The notes beneath the pieces were generated by a model. That model saw only the letters and a list, made by a program, of their open reading frames with translations, made no database searches and had not been told where the DNA came from. The position numbers and the translations under genes are program-made. Below, one piece after another: positions 25,226 through 38,100 of a stretch of 64,000 bases of DNA; within the stretch, counting starts at the first letter, position 1, and every line of letters begins with the position of its first letter. This stretch comes from Apostichopus japonicus (lineage: Eukaryota; Echinodermata; Holothuroidea; Aspidochirotida; Stichopodidae): NCBI RefSeq assembly GCF_037975245.1, contig NC_092574.1, positions 27,326,713 through 27,390,712 on the forward strand, read 5' to 3'.

Positions 25226-28200
25226 TATTCATCATTAGAATATGGAATTCCTCTCAATTGTGCATTTCAGCTTAAATTTTAATACTTTTCAGACCAGCAT
25301 CTTCAAAAGAATCTCTTACAATGCTGTATCACATAGCTGGATAAATATATTTTCCCTGGTTTATTCCTTATAAATGTCCTATATCAGCGAAACAAGAACT
25401 GTTGTTTTCTGATATCTTTATTTTGTAGTATGTAACGTGTCATATTTGCGACGTTTTTAAAGGGAAATTTCACGAGATTAACGTAATGTCCTACCCCCAA
25501 TTACATGTAAACGTTTACCTATCAGTGGTTAGGTCAAATTTACTTAGAAGTTTTGGAGTCCTTATGTTACTTTGTGGTTAAGTAATATTGTACTTAACCT
25601 GTATATTTTGTTTTAGGAGTGCAGCTACCGAGATGCTGTTCACCTTTCCTCCAGTACAGCTACGTTCTCTTTCAGATGGTCAATTGAATACTTGCAGGAA
25701 TGTTAAAAACACATTTAAAAGTATGACAAAATTTGATTATAGTACTATGAATGAGAGAATAAAAGCGGCAAAATGTAACAATCAATGTAAAGTGCTACAT
25801 CCATTTCTGTATTCGTCGACCATTGTTTCTTATACGAAATATCCCAATCGGATTGAAATTATTTTTAGTCACTGAGGGACGTTTTTTTTTTATATAAGTC
25901 GTAAGTTCTTCCAAGATTTTTGTCGTTTTTATTTTAAATTTACTGTTACGAAAGTTACGGACTATGTGACACGACATTTTGTTCTTTTTGGTTTCGATGA
26001 TAATCGTAGACTTTGTAGACATGCAGGCGGATGAGTGTATGGGCGTGCGGGTGTGTGTGACGCCTTGCTTGTAAACACGATATCTCAAGAAGGGAAGCTT
26101 GGACCAATCTCATATTTCGTGTGTAGGTACACATTGAAAAAAGAAGCCTAGTGATTTTAAAGGAGGTCAAAGCTCTTTTGGGATCACCAGGGGTCAAATA
26201 GTCTACCTTATCTCCCACCGACCAGCCTATTAGATGACATGTGCGTTGCACCTCATCATAATATGAGAGGCTACTGGTTATTAGAAATTAGCTTTAGGGC
26301 ATCCGTAGATATGAATCAGGAAGTTTCGACCAACTGTCGATTAACTGTTGCAAAATTTTGGGGACCAGGGGGTAAAATTCGCCTAATGTACGGCTTGTAT
26401 GTGTATCACATTGAGTAGAAGAACCCTGTTGTCTTTGGTAGAGATCAATCTGGATGTTGAATACAACAAAATATCGGTCATAAACTGCCAATGTGAATAT
26501 TATTTGTCATATCTCAATGCTTTTGCTGTACTACTTAGATTGAAGTATGGTGTTCATCCTTGCCATACCCTCTAGCCTAGTGTGTCACATTCATATACGA
26601 TTATTCATGTAGCATCATTGAAACCACATTGTAATTTTGCTCTCTGGTTGTGTTTAGCACACAATTCAACGTCCAGGGTGATTGCCTTTTTCAAGAGTGA
26701 CTTCAACTCTTCACGAAGAGTGGCTCCACGCGAAATAAAGATAAATTGTGTAGGATTTCACTCTTAAAGGAAGAGTGAAGAAAGTCTTGAACACTCTCAA
26801 AGAGTAAATTGTCTCAATAGGAATAAAGAGATGTATATAGGACGTCCCTGTTAAACAATTAAGTAGCGGAAAAGGTGCCATATTGCAAATAGGCCAAGTA
26901 TTTTTGATATATGAGAAGAGGTGCACAAAATCTATATTGAGTTCCCTCGGTCCAAGTTTTCATTATGAAAGTATATGAAAGTACCATCATAAGCTTAGTC
27001 TATTCTACAAATTACGTATTAGGTTTATATATCAGTAGTATCGAACTGTGCTATGAACATTAACGTTGCCAGGGCTGTTGAGCGTCTGTTATGTAATTAA
27101 TTTTAAAAATATTAATATTCTATGTGATCTCAGAAGTTGTAATCGATGGAAGGCATTCGCAATGACTGTGATGATCCTTTCAGGTTGGATACTACTTTGC
27201 GTCTCAATGGGGTCCGAATATAGAATGCTTACTTAAACCCTATAGTGACAAAGACTAATGGGCTAGTATCTTCTACAAATTATCCTGGTAACGATATTGG
27301 TTACCGACCTTCAGACGAGTAATTCGTATTCGCCATTTATCATTTTAACAGAAGAAAGTGTGGAATACATTTTGTGATTGGCGGTGTTTTGAAAATGAAA
27401 AAAAAAACATTGATAGTGATGCTTTCTTAGGCGTGTATGTGGAGGAGGGAAGGTAAAGTTAATCCTCTAGAAAGATTTTTATCTCTTTCTGAAAAAAAGT
27501 CTATTAATTATTTTACAACCCTGATCCCAAATAAAAAAGTTATATGTTAATGGTCAAAGGGCCTATGTCTGTTCAATCGGATCGAGACTATCGCCATTTC
27601 CCAGTTTCCTGGCGCCTATATCTCCGTTGAAGGCCCGGATGATATACTTGTAATGCTTGGAGTAATGTCGACATTACCGGAGTGTAGTGTAGTACAGAAG
27701 ATTCATCCTAATGTTGTCTCTGCCGTTTATAAGGGCCATTTGTTTGTTGATCCTAAGAGAGGCTGTTGATTAAAAGTTGTGTCCTTCTATCGAAGCATAA
27801 CCCCCCCCCCGCCCCTCCCGCTCACCGAGCTCCCCATCGAGGGTCACGACCGTTCTTTCCCGATGTCATCCCACCCTATCTAAGCAAAACGTCTGGTAAT
27901 GTCATTTACTAGAGAATCTAGATCTATGAAGTGGGTCACAGAAAGGTCGAAGCCGTAACTAGTGGGAATAAGCTATGTTGTGGCAGATAGGAGACCCATA
28001 CCAAATAAGGTGTAGGGCAATCAAAGTGACTTATGGGTACAAAGCGTGGTACCTGGCTCTACCGAAATTGTCGACATTCAGTAACCTATGGTCAAATCTT
28101 AACAATATTCGAATTAACACATCTGTAGAAATTCGTTCATTCCAGAAAAAAAAAATACTATTTGCAATAAATGACGACAGATACAATTGAAAATGGACAC

Positions 28201-28937
28201 AGTTCTCATTTGCTTTTTCATAGCGTCTTGGTTTGTTCAATTATAATGTCTCCCGTAATATATTTATGTAATACACAAAGCTGCTTAAAAGTAATTAATA
28301 AATTATATTATACAAATGTTAATAAATGAGATCTATTGCTAGACTGATGGATGTTAGCACTCCAGGATAACACAATTGTCAATTTCATGAGATATACGAA
28401 TGGTAAGACCAAACCTCAATTTCAATTAATACAGATTCCGAATACGCGGTGTCTAGTCTGAATCAATTTAAAAGAAAGTATGTTTTGTTATGTGGTAAAC
28501 AATAGAAACATACAGCAAATACAGTGTCCTGGAAGTAACAGAGTGGACTTCATGAGCCCATGATTATGCTATATCCTAATATATCACATCAAACCAAAGT
28601 AATGCTGAACTGTCTAACATTAGCACGCCGAAATTGTATTGCCATATAAGAAGAATTCGGTTACTTGAAAACCACGACAAAATATCTATCTACTTAAAAT
28701 GTGAGATACCTACTTGTTTAAACAAAAGAAAACGTTAATACCTATGCAAAGCAACAAAAAGACAAAAACAAAAGAACACTTTGGAGGTATTCTTAAGAAG
28801 TTTAAACATTACAAGCCAAAACGACTCCCTTTGCAGATTCGCAACTTTATGTAAGTTCTTGATATACTGATAAAAGGAAAGACAAAACCACAAACCAAAA
28901 TTAAAAGGAAGGAGAATAAGAATAGCAATACTTTTAC
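25226..28937. other. Gene-poor interval downstream of the large gene
   Basis: No gene recognised. This is the 3' flank of the large minus-strand gene. I found no canonical minus-strand AATAAA (plus TTTATT) within about 800 bp of the stop codon. It holds a cluster of ACTCTT/AAGAGT palindromes (26690-26825) and a C run near 27800. The stretch at about 26040-26420 looks repeat-like, but I cannot assign it. Confidence 0.45.
26690..26825. repeat. Cluster of ACTCTT/AAGAGT palindromes
   Basis: The heptamers AAGAGTG or CACTCTT and close variants occur about seven times in alternating orientation. They include a perfect hairpin TTCACTCTT-AAAGG-AAGAGTGAA near 26757-26779. Probably a small foldback repeat. 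Confidence 0.5.
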
Positions 28938-29104
28938 TTATATATCCGTCATGGTGCACTCCTCTAGAGTAATAGCACCAATATGGCTGGTTGTACTCGG
29001 GGGACATTCAATACAGAATGTTGTTCCCACATCTGGTTGGTAAGAACCAGCTGGGCAGAAGAAACAGGACTGATCCTTCCAAAATGAACCACGCTCACAG
29101 GGTA
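28938..29104 (-). CDS. SVEP1-like last exon: GCC2/GCC3 module and stop
   Basis: Starts in phase 1 after a GCTTTAG acceptor: [44 protein letters not shown], then MTDI and TAA. The GCC2/GCC3 module is complete before the stop. There is no GT donor at the place used in the other GCC exons, so I take this as the true C-terminus. Confidence 0.78.
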
Positions 29105-32100
29105 CTAAAGCACAAAGAGAAAAGAGACATATAATGTATAAGAAATGAGGCATCGAATTCAAAACACTGGAACAGATTTACAACATTGATCTGTAAAGAT
29201 GAAAAAGAACTTGGATTTGCATTGCCTATTAGACCACCGCTGTGTCATACTTACCCTACCCCCCCCCCCCTCCCTGTGGCTAGATGAAACTGTTTATATC
29301 ATGGACAATACAAATCAGGAAGACTTGTCCACCATATAACGGAGGCTTTACAGGCCCAACAAGGACTTAAACAGATTAACTGCAAGTCCACATATATCCA
29401 TTGCAACCACCGTGGTTTTACATATAATAAATACAAAGCCACACATATCCATTGCAACCACCATGCGAATAAGACAGACCTACTGGGTTTTCATTGCTTA
29501 TTTATAGTTATCATTTACGTTAATAAGCGGTTTCTTGCATTACTGGACATTCTTCTGACAGCTTAAACAATTTCTCAGTTTTATTCGTAATAATCTTGGC
29601 TAATCAGGGTAATGTATATATGACAGTGGAAAACTGACCACAAAGCAATGTTTGGCCGTTGATGTAAGTACCCGGCGGACAGAGTGGTGTTCCCTCAACA
29701 TTTACAGTGGTGGTATTCAGATGATGTATCTGGCCAGAAATAGATATTAAAGCGCCACCTTGATCTATATCCTCATCGACTAAACGCATAATAATCGGCG
29801 CTATATCTGTCTCGCTTGGTGATTCTGTCTCTGTTATGGTAAAAGAAATGGTCAATAAATGATAAACAATAGATGATAAATATTAGATGATAGACAATGC
29901 GTGACAAGATACTGATGCACTGCAAGCCACAAAAATGAATCTGGCCTTCAAGCGCCAGAAGTCCATTACAAAATAGATTATAACAATGGTTATTCAATTG
30001 GTTTGACTAATTCGATTCAATTAATATGTATTTGTGACTAAAACTAATAACTGGCGAAAAATGTTGGGCATCGATTTACTTCCATCAATTAGTCATTAAC
30101 TCGTTCAATCAATACAAAAAGAGGGTGTATTTTATGATCTTTTTGTGAATGATCTCCAATAGTTATATTTGCATACGTACCTAATTCAGGATCATAGTTG
30201 ACTATAAACGTCACTGCTTTGGTGACTTCGGTCCCTTGAACAATCTCATCGTCCATGGGGCAACCTTCCACATGGACAGCATCAAAATAGCATTCGGTAC
30301 CCGGTTGGCATACTCTATTTAATACCAGATTCGAGCCTCTGGTTATCTCCTCTATCACGTTATCTCGGTTCTCTGTGGTACAGGATAAGTCTGTGTATTT
30401 ACCTGAGTACTCAACCATGACTTCAGACGGTGACACTGGTCCTGCAAGTTAACACAAATCGAAAGAATATTTAATGTATAAGCCTATGTGAACATGTGTT
30501 GGCTTTCAATTTTATTTCGTTTCCACCTTCTTCTTGGGTGTTACTTTGATAACTTCGTAGACCTTACAGAAATATGGTCCATTATTTCGACTAATAATAT
30601 ATTCAGGGTTAAAATGGGATATAATAATTTTATTTATTTTACATCGATGAACTTACTGATACAACTAGATACTCTCATAGAGGGGTTGTCCGGAGTTTCC
30701 ACATTCCACAGGTACTGTAAAGAAACACCACAGTGGTAGCTCTCGAGAGGAGGCACGCTGGCAACAAAACCCTCGTTACACTGATGGATGCAGAAATATT
30801 CCCAGTCTTCTGTAGTGTTACAGCGTAAGTAGCCATTTTCAAACTGAGGTATAGGCTTGCACGCTGTGGGTAAAGTGAGTAACGTTTGATGCATAGAACT
30901 ATACAATGGAGAGTACGTGTATTAAAAACCAGTGTACATAGTATGTGGCTTACTATCCTCTTTCATTCCAACAGAGAGAATTCGCTCTTTGGGCGCGTCT
31001 TGAATCACATATGAGTGAAATGAATTGTACCAATCAGCACGTTCATGACATTGTAGCTCTAACACTGTAGTCAGCTCGTACTACATGTAATAATACATTT
31101 TAAGAGAGCTCACTCTGTGAAGAAAATTGAGTTTAACCTGATTGAAAAATCAATCTGAACATCATAAGTTGCGATTTCGACATCTTTGCGCAGACTTAAA
31201 TCTAGACACGTGAATACTGGGGATTGTTTAAACCCTAAATGACTGAAGAAGATATTTGTGTATCTGAACTTGCCTGCTACGTATAAACTAAATTACCAAA
31301 CTATCGATGTGTTTATGATAGTTGTTGTGTCTGTAGACAAGTAATTAAATTTACCATAAATATTAAATTTGGGAATGAAGACAAGTATTCAAATCCTTGC
31401 CAACAAAACAACTGTCAGCTAGTAACACATGTTATTGATATTATATCTTGTTCTAGAAACCTTATACTTAAATACATTAACGTTCAAAGTTATATGAGTG
31501 TAAACGCAATAGTCACTTGTCAACCTCTTAACGAAAACCACACACATAAGCGATTAAACAATGCTGTGTAGTTGTAGGATAATCACACGTATGACAATGT
31601 CCCAACATTCTTCTAAAAGGTTACTCCAAAGCGTGCAACCGTTGAGTTTTATATATATCAAATAATCAATAAAGAAATAGGGTATGCTTCTAGTCGAGTA
31701 GAGATGGAGAATTGAAAATATATATATTTGTCAGATGTTCTAGTATGATGATATCTTTGATGTGGAATATCCCTGTACGTAAATACGACCTATGAATAAT
31801 TTGCAGTTTTGAAAACGAATTTATCACCTGGACAAGGATGGAGATTGCATGTTGTCGTCTGCACGTCTTCCCCGTCACATGGTAAGCCGCCATTAGAAGG
31901 GGCAGGACTGCTGCAAAAACGAACTCGTGTCATGCTGCCTCCGCCACATGATCTGCTACAATCTGTCCAAACTGACCACTCACCCCACTGGCCATCGACT
32001 AAAGCAAAAAATGATTTTCGCTGTCGTGAATACTTTTAAGGAGATTTTCTACTTGCTTACAATAAACTTTACACAATGGTCGCTTTCAGAATAAGGAGCA

Positions 32101-35100
32101 ACTTTAGTTTAAGTGAGAGAGAATTTTAGATTTAAATCGATAATACGTGTTTATTTGTAACTTATACTTTTTACAAGAATCAAACTTGATAAAATAAATA
32201 AAAATCGTGATAAATATATAACTAGACTAGTCACGCTAACTATTCTTCACAAAATTTGTGCATGTGCCCTGCAGTTAACTGCTACTAAAAATACATCAAG
32301 GTAAACTGAAATAGAAAAATTCATAGGCTTAGTTTATGAAAAAAAAGGACTGTTCAATTTTGAAAACACATAACAACAAAAATACTGCACAGTTGATCCC
32401 ATCTCAACGGAACTCAACGCGGCATGCTAGTCTCAATAACGATGTTAACTTATACTAAGAGGAGAGATTATATTTTCTATTGTTACTTACCAACAGAAAT
32501 TTCACAAGAAGAACCACTAACGTTTTCCGGACACATACATGTAAAACTACCCCGGCCGTCAATACACGTGGCCCCCGCAGCACAAGAATCTTCTGTACAG
32601 TCAATAACGTCCTCATGACATGTTGTTCCTATGAGATATGGCGGACAGAGGCAGGTGTATCCATGGTAACTGTCGATGCAGGTTGATTCAGGGGAGCATG
32701 GATAGGACGCACAGTCATTAAATGCTATAAATAAAAGTAAACCAAAACAGAAGTATAAAGTCGCAATATCTGGCTACTTTCTGTAGATAGGCTATTGTTG
32801 ATTGAATGTAAACTAATGTTTGATCAGATACACCCTGTGATGTTATTACGGCTGATATACTTCCGAAGATGTACTTTCCTACAACAACATTGTTTTGCAA
32901 TTGCCCTAAAAATTTGGTACATTAGAAATAATAGCCTATCTGACAATGTGATCTGCATTCAGAATTTCCTCGCTATGCGACTTGTTTGCAAGAATAAACT
33001 TTTCTTAAATTAAAAAAAAAACCTTTGGTAGGACAGTGAATTTCTCCACCAAGTTCTGAATTGATACCAATCATAAGTAGCCAATAGTTAAACAATAAAG
33101 AAAGAAATCTGATAGTTTTGTAAGTGAAACAGTACACGAACCTTCACATTGGGAGGGTGTTATTACACCTACACTTTCGTCGATGCTTGCTAACAGATCG
33201 TGTGAAATGAGAATATCTCCCCGTGCATTATGAGAACAATTGTTGGCCATTTCCTGAATCAGCAATTTATCTAACACATATTGCCAAATGTTTACACTAC
33301 TGAAGGTCCTTGTGAAGTCCGACCGGGACGGTGATCCTGAGGACGAACAATAACTGAATAAAGTCCTAAAGTACTACAAACAGAATCAAGAAGACAAACC
33401 TTGCATTTTTATGAAGATAACATGATAGCTGAACAAAAACCAATGCAATAGTAAGTGAAACAAGTTCTGCAGCTGCGTTACATATCTGAACTGTTCTCGA
33501 TACTCTCACTTGCCTGAATAAAATAATTCAATGACAACATCACTACTTCATTACAAAAGGTGATTGCTTATCTATCTTTCATCCATTCACTATGTTGCAT
33601 TGTTTCCATACCTTATGAAGTCATTCATCTAGCATCAAATGGAGGAAGAAGCTGGGATTCCTACATATATTAATCATGTGATCAGTGGCGTAGGAAGGTA
33701 CTTTTGAGTGGGGGGGGGGGGCTGAAGACTGATGGCCGGCCTGGGGGAGGGGTCTAAGGGGAGGGAGTGTCCCCCTCCCCTTTGGATTTTTTTTGCATTT
33801 CCAGGTGGCCTCAGATGCAATTTGGTGCAATATAGCACACTTCAACATCCACTCCATTTTGTTAACTTAATTTTGTATTTTCACCTGGCCTTAGATGCAA
33901 TTTGGTGCTCCAAATGAGATTTTTTTCTCATTTGGAAATGAAAAAGGGGTTTTCTGACTTGCGAACCGGGGGGCGGAATGATACTTCCGCCCCCCACATT
34001 TTTCACTGGGGGGGGCTGGCGCCCCCAGCCCCCCGGTTCCTACGCCCTTGCATGTGATTACATATATGGTACAGTTTTTAAAAAGCTTACATTTAGAACA
34101 TTCAGATTAGTTAAAGGTATTAGACAGTTTACATGCACAAATATTCAAGTTTATTTTTAAGATAAACATACAGAAACATTCCAGAAAGTAACAAACAAAT
34201 AACATGCAGAAATGATCAATAATATTTTAGTATCAGACAATGTATGTGCAAAAATAATCAAGTATGTTACACATTTCTGACAGTTACCATACGTAAGCAT
34301 GCTTACATGCTGTAGTCTTCCTACAGTTACATGGAGGACGACTGTCTAAAAGTCTTCCATGCAAGTACGGTGCAGCTCATCAACGGTTTGCAACATTCCG
34401 CACTTCTTGAGTACTGAAACCAGCAAATGTAGTTTGTACTTCATTCATCATAATCAAATTGCGAACACCTTGCTTTCTTAAATTGCAAGCAAAGTAGTAC
34501 AAATGTTTGAAAGCGATTGTTCGTATGGAATCCATTCTGTTGTCTGGTTTTTTAATAAATAAGTAAACTTTTAACGTACCATTTCCATCGTAACGTCCAA
34601 GCACGAATCTACCATACTGATTGAAGATGGGACGAATATCGAAGTTATCGCTCAATTCATCAAACATAGTATCATGACCATCGAGGTAAACATGTAAACA
34701 GTAAGGTTTCCAGGTTAAGGCAAAGTGATGCCATTTTTCGTCTAAAACAGTTCCATAAATTCCAAACACACCACTATTGAGAAAGTAAATAACAGATATA
34801 TAACATTCGAAGACTACTTTTAAAGAACAATTGGTTGGTGACTATATATAAAACATCGTGCCTTACTCCAAGCTTTGCAGAATAATTTCACGCAGATAAC
34901 AAATCTATCACGTAATTGGTTATCAGCCCTGCCATGGTTAGCGGTCTATTACATAATGTGTCACGTAGGTTGGTCCTACGTACATATATGTTAGTATTGA
35001 AGTGTTAGAGCATGCACGGACGTGTATTTTACTAGTCCTAGCATGAATATAACAACCATAGTCAAATATAATGTATATGAAATGTAATAACTAAATATAG

Positions 35101-38100
35101 TCCCAAGGCAATACAAAAGAAAAGCTATATTCGTGTAGGTTAACTCCCACTTCCAAGGAGATAAACTACCCTAAATGAAAACATACGTTAATCATCTGAA
35201 ATGATAAAAATATACCTGAAGCGGAAAAAATTGTTTATATGTGGGTGTTTTATAACTTAGTACTTAATTTGGGAGGAAACAAGGAAAAAATAATCAAACA
35301 GATTCATGAATCAATGTTATCAAAGTTGACAAAAATACATTATAGGACGACAATAACGTAAAGAAAGAGAATGGTTAAATTACCCAAAAAGATTAACTAA
35401 TATTTGACTTGTGGTAGCTGTTATAGCAAGAGGTGAGTATTGTCCGTCTTGTACGTACTCCAGGATGACCAGATTATGTATTACATTCGATCTTAGCCAA
35501 ATGGAAACAGTGAAATTAAAAACTGGGCGTGGTTGTACCAGGATAACATCTATGGTAGAGTAATCCAAATTTAACTCAAGGTCAAAGTCACCATGAAATT
35601 CTGTAAACAAATTTGGAAATACAATGACTGTGCGAAATGAAGGAAATTGTGCAAACGGCACAATACAATAAAAAAAGAGAAAAATGATTCATCCGAAACA
35701 CGTGGCTAAGAGGAACGTATGGTGAGGGGGGGGTGGCAAGTCCGATACTTGTTACGTGTTAAATGCAGTGGATGAATTATATGATTAATAGGATGTTTAC
35801 CAATCTGATCCAGTTAAGTAAGTACTTGAATGTTTGTAATTTGTATTCGAAATTATTATAGAAATAAAATCAGTTAGAGAACTAATTCAATACATTCAGT
35901 ATACAATTACGCATTTAATGTCTCCGATACGCTCTTTGGGTATTCATAACTAGATCCAAACGTGTTAAACAAAACACTTGAGCAGAAATATCATTTCAGT
36001 TTTTTTTTAAGTAATATTCAGAATATGCGGAAGAAAAGGTGGGGGGGGGGGGGGTAAGCAAGTGTTGCCCATCTATTGGTACATTAAACTTATTTTTATA
36101 TAATTATGAATTTCATTGCTTCATTCAAGGCTCAATTATTTGAAACGACGATTAACAATTTCCGTTGCCTCTTGAAACTGTCTTCACAAGAATAACTTCA
36201 GGTAGATATCACGTACTGAGTAAAACAATTGTCCTCTGCCTCAACTAAATCAATCTATTTTTACCTTTGTATCAAATTTAAGATACAGTGTAAATTAGAA
36301 ATCTTAATAACTGACCAAAACATATCTGCTATGACTTACTTAGCTGGCAATAATCACCATGGAAACCATGTTGACAATTACAACTATATCCGTCCAACCC
36401 ATCAACGCATGTTGCACCATTCTCACATTCATTATCGTGACAGTCATCGATATTTTCATCACATGTTTGTCCGCTGTTTTAAAAATGAAATCGAGATAAA
36501 ACAAGTTAACATGTAGACTTTTATTATTTTGAAACAGTGTCAGTCTTTATATTTTCTACCTACTCTTTAACAGCTAGAATAGGTATGACACCTTGCCTCT
36601 TTAAACGATAATTTTCCTTCACAAAATGTCGGCCCAAAGATTTGGCTTTCCATGATTCTAGTATTTATTACACACAATGTGCATCACTATGTTGACAGTG
36701 TTAGTTGTAGCAACATTTTATGTTCTTTGGTCTCTTAGTTGTTAAGGGTAAATTTTTCTTTCTTTCTTGGCGGTGCGTTGCGGTAGGTCAAATTTCCACA
36801 AAGGGTTTCCGTTAGGCGTGTTTTGAATAACAGCATTTAAATCAATTTCTCTAGACAAAGGAAACGCGGCTGACTCGAAACATATGAAGTTTAAGAACTA
36901 CTTACGTATAACCAGCGATGCAATTACATGTGAACTCATTAATATCATCAAGACAAGATCCTCCATTACTACACGGATTGGGAATACAATCGTCTTCATC
37001 TAACTCACACCTAGATCCAACATAACCTGTACGAAATAGGCGAAAAATAATTGAAAAATATCATAAGGAGAAATAAACTCAATATTTTTAAACACTCTAT
37101 TTTAATAACACTTACCAACAGTCAGATTATTTAAGACAACATAATTCTTTTTCTATTTTGTTGTTGTTATATATCTGTCATTATATACGTCTTAGAACTT
37201 CGCCTACGTTACCTTCATAGCAAATCTGCGAAGTCTCTGCATATGAAAAAATTGAACTGAAAGTGGCAGTTCTTACCAGGAGATGATGTATTTTTTTAAT
37301 ATGCATTATGTTATCTACCTTTGGTAGTGATTGGGCAAGGAGTTGGGAGGGAGTGGGGTTAGGTGAACGGATATTAAATGATCAATATACAATTTGTTGC
37401 TATAAACCGAATGATAAAACAAATAGAGCTTCTTGGGTGGTATCATGTAGTATTAATATCAGGCGCGTATCCAGGATTTTCTAACCCGGGGGGCGCGAAG
37501 TACTATCTAAGCGGAGCGCCACCATCGGTTGGCGCGGAGCGTACAAGAAAATTTCTGGTTTTGATACCCCCCAGATCACCGGAAATGGCACTTATCGGGC
37601 TTGAAAATGACCAAGCAGATGTACACTTTTGCCTGATAACCAAGTATTTCCCAAAAGTTTTTTTTCCATCCATAACCTTTTTGAAGATTGTCACCAGTCA
37701 CACACCATGTTCGACCTCATTGCATGTCCTATGGATCATTGCTTTTGTAGGTGGTTCTACGTCACGGCCCACAATATCCGAAAGCCCCACTTTTCAAGGT
37801 TTTAAGCCCATTATTTGTTGAGAATTTGAAAATTCAAATTTCTCGTGAATAAAATCACTTCAAAACATATCCATAATGTTGAACAAAATTCAATCTATGG
37901 ACAAGCAATATAGAAAAACCTCCTTGAACCCCTAACAGACAGGTCAAAATTGCACGAGTAGAGGAAAGTATGATGAAGAATGTTGGTGAGGAAATTTTGG
38001 AAAATTCCGACACAGTTAATTTATTGGTGTAGAAATATTGCAACCTCTTATAATGGCTTTTATAAAACTTGGTTGAAGGAAACGAAAAATAGCAGATATT

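Noticed and set aside
24298-25257. Open frames of about 300 codons on both strands (Asp/His-rich, Met/Ile-rich)
   Set aside because: They are created by the ATC/ATG triplet satellite, which has no stop triplets; there is no splice or start context.
28735-29007. 90-codon minus-strand frame with hydrophobic stretch as a possible membrane anchor for the SVEP1-like protein
   Set aside because: It is in a different frame from the GCC2/GCC3 module, which ends in its own TAA at 28938-28940.
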